Origin: Erodium maritimum
Taxonomy: Eukaryota; Streptophyta; Magnoliopsida; Geraniales; Geraniaceae
DNA: 64,000 bases
Assembly: GCA_963921825.1 (NCBI GenBank)
Contig: OY997589.1
Location: forward strand, 72,276,523 to 72,340,522
Direction of reading: 5' to 3'
Within the stretch, counting starts at the first letter, position 1. The number at the start of each line of letters is the position of its first letter. This document shows positions 45,726 to 55,552 of this stretch, piece after piece. A model generated the notes under the pieces. That model did not search any database. It had not been told where the DNA came from and saw only the letters and a list, made by a program, of their open reading frames with translations. Position numbers and translations under genes: made by a program.

Positions 45726-46900
45726 TTTGTTCCTACAAAAAGGAGAAACATGCCTGAGTTTAGAATTCAAGGAACTGAACTTCATTCCCCTGATGTCACA
45801 CTACATTGCAATCTTCTTAGGCTGTTGATTACTCGACTAAATATCGTCACCACTACTAACTGGCAAAATAGTGGAGAAAGGGAAGGAAAAAGAAACCAGG
45901 AATAGAAAATTATTAAAAACTACCCAAACATATTTCATCAATAGCTTGCCTCAGACTTCAAAGCACAGTCACAGTGTCCATATCTGACAGAGGCGGTGTC
46001 AAAGGTTTTCCTCCAACATACCAGGATACTGTGCAAACTGCGTAGTTGGTTTATAAGCAAACAAGAGGACTACCTCCATTTTGCACCCAACCCAAGTCTC
46101 CATAACGGTAACATACATTATATAGATCCGAATTCCTATTCCCAAAATACTTGCATTCCATAACAACTATCCAAATCAAAACTAGTATGATACTACAACG
46201 GGAAAATTGGAAATAAACAATAACAAAAGCCTAATGGATTTCCTAAATTAAGCAAGACAGACTATGCCCATTCTTTCAATATAACATGTATTTCATCCAA
46301 ACACTCCACACCAAACAAATAAGAAAAATTATAAATCAATCAATTTCTTGTTCAATGAATCTATTTTAGGTGTGGGCAAAATGAACATATCAATTTCATG
46401 GTAAATGTCCGAAATTTATTTTGGGTTCATATAGGTTAAATGTCTCTCAGAACCAAACCAGTATAGTGCCTGGTAAGGTGTAGAAAACATCATCCTGAAA
46501 ATAGACCGCATCAATCGAACAAAGTAATAAACCTAAGGCACAAAATAGCGAAAAGAGACAATAATTGCCCCTTGGCGTGATGAAAAGCTGAGATTTATGC
46601 TCACTAGACATACCGAATCTCAGTGCACTTGCAGAAATGAACTGAGAGACTAATCAATATACATGATATTTGATCATTTCATGCATTCCAGGACCAGAGA
46701 GGAGTAGATCAAATCCAAGAAATGGGGAACATTCATACCAAAAATTGGCAACGAAACACTGTAAAGAGATCGGTTTCAACTCTCACCCGATCAGCCCTGG
46801 GGCTTGCCAGATTTGGTTCGCTTCTCAGCTGCCGAAAGTGAGAATTGAAGGAGAAAGAACGGACTCTTTCACTATTCATAATGTTTTAATTTAATCCTTA
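45726..46900 (-). promoter_or_regulatory. FAR1-A leader and upstream region
   Basis: No other gene is seen. The minus strand likely holds a non-coding first exon near 46780-46870 (CT-rich) spliced to the exon with the ATG. The region between is AT-rich and intron-like. Confidence 0.4.
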
Positions 46901-47048
46901 AATTATTTATATGTCGATTTCTATTACTAATGTCTGTTTTACTGGAAAATTCGTGGAAAAATTTTTAAAGGCAAAGGTTTTTGCAACCTAATTTTCATAT
47001 TTTATCTTTTCTTTAACTTAAATCTACAAAAATATTTTTTTAGTTTAT

Positions 47049-48418
47049 GAGGAGAATCCGGTGAGAACCATGTTTTAACGTAGGAACCGCGAGAACTAAT
47101 CTAAGTCATCCATTTTAGGAATGAATGGATGAGATGCAATTAAGTAGCTGACTTATTGACTGCAAAAAAACAGCACTTTTTAGTAAGTGGTAAGGGCTTT
47201 TTAGTACAACTATCATTTTTTTTAACCGATTCACTAATTTAATTTTTTCCGCTTCGTTTGAACTCCGTTTGGCTTCAAACTTGCGCCATTAGTTTTGTTT
47301 TTTTAAGGGCTTTCAATCAAGATCAGTCATGAATATATTTTGAATCACGCAAAAAAAAAATTATTTCGGGGTAGATTTTTTTTTAAAAAAATCTGGTTAA
47401 TTTTTATCAACACTTTGCTCTGAATTTATCAACACTTTTACACTGGTTTTATCAACACTTTACACTGGTTTTATCACCTCATTTTCCAAAACTGGTCATG
47501 ATTTTATCACCTCATCGCGTGCTTTTTATGAACACTAGTTTTATCAACACTAAACACTAGGTTTATCATTCAAATTACGTGTGTTTTATCACCCCCATCA
47601 CATGTTTTTTTGAAGCACGAGTTTTTTATTTATTTCGGGGCTATTTTTTAAAAGAATTATATATGTGTAATTTTTATCAACACTTTGCTCTGGTTTATCA
47701 ACACTTTACCCTGTTTTTATCAACACTTTACATTGATTTTATCACCCCATTCTCCAAAAATGATCATGATTTTTATCATCTCATCACGTGCTTTTTATGA
47801 ACACCAGTTTTATCAACACTAAACACTAGATTTATCATTGAATTACGTGTTTTTTATCACCTCATCACAAGTTTTTTTTTATCAACGTTAAACTCTAGTG
47901 TATCACACTTATTATCAAAATTGAAAATGGTTTTTATCACCTCATTATTTGTTTCTTATCACCTCATTACATGTTTTTTTTATCAATATTTAGCACTAGT
48001 TTGGTACTCCGATATAAAACATGTATTAGTGAAGATTTATCAACGCTTAACATTATTTTTATCACCTTGATATAAATTTTTATTTTCGTGCTTCAAAATA
48101 TATTCATGACTGGTCTTGATTTAAAGCCCTTGAAAAAAGAAAAATATTGGCGCAAGTTTGAAGTTAATCGGAGTTTAAACGAATCGGGAAATATTAAATT
48201 AGTGAATTGGTGGGAAAAAAATGGACAATTGTCCACATGGCACCATGCTATTACAATTATGCCCTTACTTGTGTGAGAAAGATGAAAGTAGGCTTGTATT
48301 TGGCTTAAATTTGGGTGATGATGTGGCATTTTGATGAGTGTTGGATTATACGTGAGTGTGTGTAGAATTGGTTCTCACAGTTCCTATGTTAAGAGTGGTT
48401 CTCAATAGATTTCTCCTC
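47049..48418. mobile_element. Mutator-like element B, non-autonomous, with minisatellite core
   Basis: A 10-bp duplication tttagtttat (47039-47048 and 48419-48428). TIRs: the left starts gaggagaatccggtgagaac and the right, in reverse complement, gaggagaaatctattgagaac; similarity continues through a cgtaggaaccgcgagaac-type block. Inside are inverted subterminal arms (ccgtttggcttcaaacttgcgcc and its complement) and ~700 bp of tttatcaacac/tttatcacctcat tandem-like repeats. It has no coding capacity. The 9-10 bp duplication and long TIRs fit the Mutator superfamily. Confidence 0.87.
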
Positions 48419-48428
48419 TTTAGTTTAT

Positions 48429-48933
48429 TTCCTCTTTCTCCAATATTACTTAACTCTTCAACTCCCTTGACAAGGCCCTTATCGGATTCTGAAGTGTTGT
48501 TCGGATGCTGTTAGGGGATTTTCCCTCTTTGCAGATTTTCGGGCAGTTTTGTTTTTAAGGGCTGGGTTGAGTCCTTGCTCGGTTGTAGTCTTGTTGTTTG
48601 AGGGATCTTTGTTTGTTGGGGATTCTGATTGACTTCCGTGCTCTTGGAGATTCGTTGTCGGTTTCTCAGACCGGTGTAGCTTATGTTGAAGCTCGGTGCT
48701 TCTGGTAGCTGCAAAGATTTGGTGATGCGTTTTCATTCCTGTTCTCGGGCGTGCTTCAGGAGTTTTGTTTCAGTTTTGGTGTGGGATACGTTTCTCGACT
48801 CTTGTTGTAGATCGTAGTGGTTCTGATCCAGTTGCACTAGGAGCCTCCGTCAGTCGATTTCCGGCTCCTCTATCTGTTTGTGGTGTTTCTTCGGTGGCTT
48901 GTTTTAGGTCCTGTGTGGGACGCGTTTCTTGAC
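48429..48933 (+). mobile_element. 5' half of a retroposon split by a solo LTR
   Basis: Continues after the LTR at 51817. It contains gtgtgggatacgtttctcgac followed by ttgtagatcg (48778-48812). The same pair of segments recurs exactly across the LTR insertion point, which confirms that this half and the right half were once joined. The 5' end is not defined. Confidence 0.65.
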
Positions 48934-51811
48934 TGTGAAGACCGCCTCGGTAAAAAGATTTCATTTAATTAAATTTTGTTCGATCGGAACGCCGAGGTTG
49001 AAAACCGGGTCGATTGTTTGGTAACGTCGTAGTGGGAAGAAAACGGATCGAAATTTTAATAGCTTTTGCAAAAAAAAATAATAATAATAAAAAAAGGGTT
49101 TAAGGTTGCTCGGCCCTTAGACAGTTCAGGCCCAAGATCTGACTTTGAGCCCAGACTTATCAGGCCAAAGCCCGGTTGTTACCCAAGCCCATTTGGGGCG
49201 TTGGTTTAAAAGCAGAAATTTAGGGTTCAGGACCCATTTTCGTCTCCTCCCAAAGTCGTCTCTCTCTCTTCTCAAACCCGATCTCCTCTCGTCTCTCTCT
49301 CATCCTCGTCCAGCTCGCACCGCGCCGCCCCAACCCTCTCCGACTCGAACCACGCCACCACTGCTCCCCTCTCTCCTCACGCCACCGGACGCCACCGTCC
49401 CTCCTCTCCCTTTTCCGACCCTTTCTCCCTCTCAGTTCCTCGATCCCGACCACACCACCACCACCAGCCGCCCAAGCTCGTCGCCTCTCCCTTCTACACG
49501 CCCGAGCTCCGTCGCACCCTTCCCTCCACGCTCGAGCATCGTCGTCACCGGGCACGGCCAGAGCCGAGACAGACTCACCGACGCGCACTCAGATCCGGGA
49601 CGGAACCGTTCGTTTTCGTCCAGATCTGAGACGGGCGAGAGACCCGTGTGCTCCACCGTGTTCCGCCGTCTCCCTCCACCGCTCTCACGACCACAGCCAC
49701 CTCTGTCGCCCCTTTTTCCCTCTACGGTGAGCCCCTACCACCGTGAAGCCTTGGTCGGCTGGACTCAAACCCGAGACCTTATTTCTCTTCCCTGTGTTTT
49801 TCTTTCTTCCCGAGCAATGTGGATCTGGGAAGTGAAATCGTTTTGGTTATTGATCTGGACTGTTTTGGAAACCAATAAAAGTAAAGTAATTAAAAGAAAC
49901 AGGTTTAAATCATAAAGGAGTTAAGATCAGATTTGAATTAAGACGTTTTTTTGGACTGTGGAAAGAGAAACGTGAAACGACTAAACCGGACTGTAAAACG
50001 GATTTAGAAAGGGACAAAAGTGGAACGTTGAATCGGTCACCTCTGGAATTGTGCCACGAAACTCGTATCTCGGAAATCGTGCCTCGAAACCCGTGCCTCG
50101 GGAAACGTGCACCGGGTTATGTGCTCGGGGCTCGAGTTCTCGAACCCGATTCGTCGTTTAATCCCGCTTTTATTCCACTCGAGTTTAAAAGGAAACTGTT
50201 GAACTTAAATCGAACCCGTCGTAACTTTTAATTCGACTTTGGAACCGTTTTTGAGTTTGGCTTTCGTGTTGTTTTAGAGTTCGACTTCGTTCGAAGAGAA
50301 GACCGGAGGTAGCGAGCCAGGAGGTCAGCAGCTAGGAGACGTAGTTTTTGTTCTTCGGTTGAGGTAGGGTAAGTAGCGAATACCGGTTCGATTGTGGAAA
50401 GTTACTAGTATGCATGCTAGGTAATAATAAAACTGGAACGAGCTTTTATATGATAAAATAACCAGACGAGTCTTAGTAACTTGTAGGATGTGATTCACTA
50501 GTTAACTGCTTTCAATACTTGGGAACTTGTCGTGCTGGTAGAATGACATGTTGAGCCGTAGGTTGTGTGCTGATTGATATGGCTGATCTGTTTGAGATGC
50601 ATGTTGTGTGACTTAGGGTCGATGAGTGAAATGGTCAGGACTTGTATATCCGGTGAGCATGATGTTACTATGTGTGGGCAAGTGTGCCGTGACTGTTGCT
50701 TTGTGAACTCTTGGTTGTGATATGGTCGGGTGAGTGATAGACTGACATGCTGTGTATTTGTGGTAAGATTGTTTGGCTTGGTGAGCCGTGTTTGATCTGT
50801 GGCATCTCGATGCGTGATTGTCATTTTGTTGTGTGTTCCTTGAGGATGGTATTCCGGTTGTGTTTGGGGCCTACGGGTCGTGTTGGGCCGACGGGACACA
50901 TCATATCATATTGCATAGGGCCGACGGGTCGGAGCCGACGGCCCACATCATATCATCTTGCATTGGGCCGATGGGCCACATCATATCATATTGCATAGGG
51001 GCGACGGGTCGGAGCCGACGGGCCATATCATATCGTAGTGGGCCTTTGGGTCGTGGTTGGGCCTACGGGTCGTGGTTGGGCCTGCGGGTCGTGTTGGACT
51101 TACGGGTCGTGTTAGGCACTGGGTACCGTGTTTCAACCTCGATGATCTATGGTCCTTTGGAGACGTTTCTGAGGGTCCCGACCAATGCGTCCTCATAGGG
51201 ATGTTTCCGGCATTCTCGACGTTATACGTCTTTGTGACGTTATGCGTCTCTTCTGGATCGAGAGGTAGTCCGATGGATGCTTGACCTACCGGTTTGTTAC
51301 GATGGTATCGGGCTGTGTACAGCCGGCGGAGTTTGGGTATTGTGGTATGGGACGTGTGTACTGTTGGTTTTTGTGTTAGTTGCGTTTGCTGTTTGTTATT
51401 GATTATTGCGTGAAAGTCGTCGTTAAGAGTATTGCAAGTTCGGCTATGAACCCCGGTTTGGTATTTAGTCGTGTTGTACTAGTATGCCATAATTGGACGG
51501 TTACTCGTGGTGGTGAGCCGATGTTCATTACTTTAACTACTTTTTCTACTGGGCGAAAGCTCACCCCTTACTTTGTGGTGTTTCAAGAGTTGAGCGGGAT
51601 TATGCTAGCAGGACACAGCTGAGCTGGGAAGCTGGCGTGGGTCTTGTCTAGTAGGTCTAGAGACATACTGTGTTTTTGGACTAAATACTTGTTTTAATGA
51701 TTATAAATTTCAGAATTTTATTTAATGTTTATTTTTAATTGTTTTACTTAAATTTATTATTGTTTTAGTTCACGTCTCGAGTCCGGTCAAAACCGGATTT
51801 GGGGCGTGACA
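48934..51811 (+). mobile_element. Solo LTR of a gypsy-type retrotransposon, 2.9 kb
   Basis: Begins TGTGAAGACC and ends GGGGCGTGACA (5'-TG...CA-3'), flanked by the 5-bp duplication ttgac (48929-48933 and 51812-51816). It lacks gag-pol and a second LTR, so it is a solo LTR left by recombination. Within it, a CT-rich region near 49230-49700 gives a long but low-complexity open frame (49145-49915) that I do not regard as a gene. 50860-51110 has a GC-rich tandem repeat. The large LTR and the ggggcgtgaca end suggest Ty3/gypsy, inferred from the terminal style only. Orientation is assigned by ttagggttc and the leader-like region and is tentative. Confidence 0.85.
50868..51110 (+). repeat. Tandem repeat in the solo LTR (gggccgacgggtcg / acatcatatcat units)
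   Basis: Units alternate gggcc-acgggtcg-type pieces with cacatcatatcatattgcat pieces, about 50-60 bp per period for three to four copies. A shorter run of gggcctacgggtcgtg-type repeats follows. Confidence 0.8.
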
Positions 51812-51816
51812 TTGAC

Positions 51817-52700
51817 CACTTGTGGTAGATCGTTGTGGGCCTGATCGAGCTGAGCTCCCTCATTACCTAATGTGGTGTTGGCCCCAACTCAAAGGAGGTT
51901 TTTTCCCGTCCTACGTTGTTTCGGAAGAAGTGTACTTGATACTCCTTTTTCTTGTTCAAGTGATGTTGTTCCTCTTGCTTACCTAGTAGCTGTCTATTTA
52001 GTTTATCAATCTCCTTCCACTTCGCTGGTAAGGATTCGCTGGTTATGGGTGTTGGCCGCTGGCGAGTAGTTAAGGCTTGTTTGCATCTAGGTTGATTTCT
52101 GCAGATTCGGTATAAGGTTTTGTGAATTCTGATGGGTTTTTCCATCAGTTTGTTTTTGTCGTTTACAATGTTGTCTGTCGGCGTGTTAGGGTCCATCTTC
52201 TATCTATGTGATAGGTTGATGGTCCTAATGAGACAGGGCTCTCCTCTCCCTTATCCAGAGATTTAGATGTGTTACAGTTTTTTGTTCTTCATGACTAAAA
52301 AATATGAGTGATAGAACTTTTCTTTTTGTTGAGCATGATGGTTGAAAATTTTGGGTTCTAGAGCTTTTTTCTTTTATGCTCTAATGTGCTTCATGTTTGT
52401 AAAATCGGGTTATTAGGCCTTTGTTTTCTGGTTTGCTCACAGGCTGTTGGGTTGCTGAGGTTTCTAACATAGGTTTGCTCCTTCTTATCAATGGTGGTTT
52501 TCTCCCCTTATTAGGCCCGTCATGAGGCTGTGCTTTTTTTGGCAGTGCTCTGGTTTGTTTATGTGTTTAGGTTATGCCCTTTAAGATGGTTGCGTTCATC
52601 TTCGGGTTTTGGGAATCTTTAGCTAGATCTGGGTTCATCTTGTACTCCTTTTCAACCTCTGAAAAAGTTTTATTTATATATTTTTCTTGCTGATAAAAAA
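51817..52700 (+). mobile_element. 3' half of the split retroposon with poly(A) tail
   Basis: Starts cacttgtggtagatcgttgtgg, continuing the sequence broken at 48933. It ends ttgctgataaaaaaagaaaa near 52700, a LINE-like 3' end. It encodes no RT. Together the halves make an element of roughly 1.4 kb. Confidence 0.7.
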
Positions 52701-53500
52701 AGAAAATTATTATTGTCCGTCATGTTCGTTACCGTCATCGTCCCGTCGAGTTTTCCACGAAATCACTGTCATCATTCCGTCAAGCTTGTCGATGGTTGTT
52801 CCCTCAAGCTCACCACGAAGACAAACATTTTTTTTTCTTCTCTACGGGGGTGGGGGGGTCTTGATCGAGACCATGAAACTTGGTGGATCTTTCATGGTTG
52901 ATCCACCACATATGCATCTCGCTCTGAATATTCACCTCTTCACTTCCAACAATAACCCAGATGCCTAAATCATGCTTTGATACTACTATCACGATTGTGA
53001 GTCCATTCTTAAGTAATTGAAAACGAATAATGAAGAAGACTTCGATTCAATTATAGAAATGGAAAATACAGCAAGATAGTATCTCCTGGGCCCTTTCTAT
53101 TTTACATTACTACCAACTACTCATTATATTATGGATAAGGAAATCAATAATCAAATCTGAGCCCTATAATAGGCATCACTATCTCTTATTGTAGCCTCTC
53201 CTTGCATCTCGGATGATCAGTGACACATGCCCTTCTCCCGGCAAATACAATAGAACCACGATTCTAAAAGGAGCAAATAACATGATTTCACTAAGATCAA
53301 TACCAGCAAGACACCTGACTCCTTTCTTCTTCTTACTCAACGTAGTTAGACCCTACTACGCATCGTTTCATTAATCCCTTACAATTCATATTGAGGACTA
53401 AGCAATCGTAACAATAAGCGAGGAAGAAAGCAAAGAAAAAGAAAGACGACGATTACACGAACGAGAATGAAAAATGTGTGGCTAGATCAAAAAAAGATGA
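52701..53500. other. Unassigned intergenic stretch
   Basis: A mix of CT-rich and AT-rich sequence with no recognised gene. The segment tgatactactatcacgattgtgagtcc (52978-53004) resembles sequence near retroelement junctions in plants but I cannot assign it. Confidence 0.4.
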
Positions 53501-53516
53501 AGAAAGTACCAATTCT

Positions 53517-54542
53517 TTTTTTTTTGAAACGGGTAACCGGAGACTTTCACTAATGCCAAATGGCAATCAAACAAGGTGAGGCGTGACCGCCTCGGGTTCC
53601 AGATATTTGTCCGGGCCGACCGTAACAAGCCCGACGCTCATGGACCCATAATATTAGCCCACTTGAAATCGTGGGCAACAACTCAAGACAACTCCCTACC
53701 ATCGTTCCAACATACGTTACAAGGAAATAACAAACCAAAGTCCTAAACTTATTGAGCCAAAAGGTTATTCGACCTAGCACAGTGAATAACCAATAATTTA
53801 TTCGACCTAAAACAGGAAAAGAAATTAGCACACGATCCAAAGAGCAGACTACCAAAACTGTGATGCCAGATCTTCTAGGCCCCTTGCCATTGGAGCGATC
53901 TGGTATCGTCAATTCTTCGTCTTAATTCTCCCTGATCTTTCGAAGTAGTGCAGAAGGCAAGAGCATCGATTCGACCCGCAGCGGTTTGTTCGAGATCGAG
54001 GGTCCCGAGTTCGGGTGCCGTGGAGGCAGATCCCGGCTTATCGTCCTTCCTCCCGGATCCCAGATCTGTCGGGGGAACGGACCCATGCCGGCGTTAGGTG
54101 GCACGACGCATGGAGCCCGTAACCCGGGGAGTGACAGGAGGGCCACGGTGGTTGCGAGACGTCCGGGAAGCAGGACGCAGGGTGAGAGAGCGGCTGGTGG
54201 GCGGCAATGGACGGCGATGACGGCGGCGGCGGACCCTAAGTAGGGTAGACAGGACCTCACCTGGAGGTAGTGGAGAACCTTGAAGCCGGAGCTTCGATGG
54301 TGGAGGCATGGAACTGCCATGGAGGAGGGTGAGGAGAGGCTGCGGCGACCCTTTTAGGGTATGAGAGGACCTTAGTGAGTTGTGTGAAGAGCTGTCGATC
54401 GGACTCCAAACGGCAGTGGAGAGTTTTGAAGCAGAAGCTTCAATGGTGGAGAATGGTGGGGGAAGGGTCTGCGCGCAGAGAAAATTAGGTTTCTCTCTGC
54501 ACAGCCTCGTTTTAATATCTCATTTCGACCATATAGTTTGTC
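53517..54542 (-). mobile_element. Poly(A) retroposon copy 3 of tail family 1, minus strand
   Basis: A perfect 16-bp duplication agaaagtaccaattct (53501-53516 and 54543-54558) brackets 1026 bp. On the minus strand the tail reads ...ggttacccgtttc plus A-run. The region 53715-54110 closely matches copy 2 at 41.4 kb, including the shared frame WDPGGRTISR...SGPSISNKPLRVESM, here broken by a stop near 53920. The longer 5' part contains an extra ~140-bp segment resembling a partial duplication of its own start (two ggagc...aagcttcaatgg-type blocks near 54290 and 54440). Confidence 0.9.
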
Positions 54543-54729
54543 AGAAAGTACCAATTCTAGTTTACTTTATGTTTTTATTTTAATTAGTTTGACTTTAACC
54601 CAAGTCCAAATTTATGGTACCTATCATTTTAAATTCTAATCCTTATTATTTCTTGTCCCTTCCTTATGCTTCTCTCTTGAACTTATATGATGATAAAGTG
54701 ATGGAGTCTTAGAGAAGTGATATGGAGCT

Positions 54730-54985
54730 TCTCCATCAGAATCGATTACTTGGTATGTTTTAACCTTATAGATCGAGATTGTCACCGGATCCCCTCTATC
54801 AGCTTTGGAATCGGCATTAGAATACTCAAAATCCAACAATGTCGGTGTTGATGTTGACCAATACAAGTTTCCCCACGAGAGTCGGTTACCTGGTATTTTT
54901 TGACCCCAATAACCGAGATCGACACCAGATCACCTCTATCTGTTCTGGAATTAGAATACACGAAATCCAACACTGTCAATTTTTC
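54730..54985 (-). repeat. Protein-like direct repeat, ~145-bp period, two copies
   Basis: On the minus strand two copies encode similar segments: LDFVYSNSRTDRGDLVSISV...GVKKYQVTDSRGE and LDFEYSNADSKADRGDPVTISI...KVKTYQVIDSDGE, each followed by different short links. The similarity is at protein level with scattered base changes, as expected for a once-coding repeat. I do not recognise the family. No start codon, intron or full gene can be assembled, so it is probably a gene fragment. Confidence 0.5.
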
Positions 54986-54989
54986 GATA

Positions 54990-55552
54990 GTTTTTTTTTA
55001 AACGAAATTTTTCGATAGTTGTTGACACTTCAAAGAATGAAATAATTTTTTGGTGAACCAAAATTAAGTATTTACTACCTTTTGTATGTACAAAAGCATA
55101 TTTTGAATAATTAATTCTATGTTTCAAATATGAAATTTTTTTTTCAAGTAAAATAGTAATAGGAGAATGATCACTTATTATTGATCATACATTTGATGTT
55201 TGAAGTACTGCATCTGAATTTTCCTAAATGTGCCAGTATAATATCAACATTCCATTTCGAGTAAGATTTTATATTCCGCAGAACATCTATCATAAATTTC
55301 TTGAGAAATATACAAGGGATGACAAAATGCCCCTAACCCGACAAGAACCCGATTGAGGTGAGGAATTTTTGGGGAATGTAAAACCTGCTCTGAACCCGCC
55401 TCATTGTCATTCCTACATACAGATTTCCTCTTTCTAAGCAAATGGGTTTTAACTTTCGAACCCTCTTCACAAGTTTCACTCAAGTGCTATCTAAATTAAG
55501 CTAAAAAAATTAAACTGACGGGTTTACACCAGAACGTACAAATGGCCAGCCC
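54990..55552. other. AT-rich stretch and 3' flank of FAR1-type gene B
   Basis: No gene is recognised. A 79-codon minus-strand frame at 55244-55483 starts with a plausible ATG but has no family features. Confidence 0.45.

Noticed and set aside
49145-49915. 256-codon open frame
   Set aside because: It lies wholly inside a solo LTR and is Pro/Ser/Arg-rich on a CT-rich repeat. The start is not supported by any gene structure.
52978-53004. Possible retroelement junction or primer-binding-like segment
   Set aside because: It is not adjacent to any LTR boundary that I can support.
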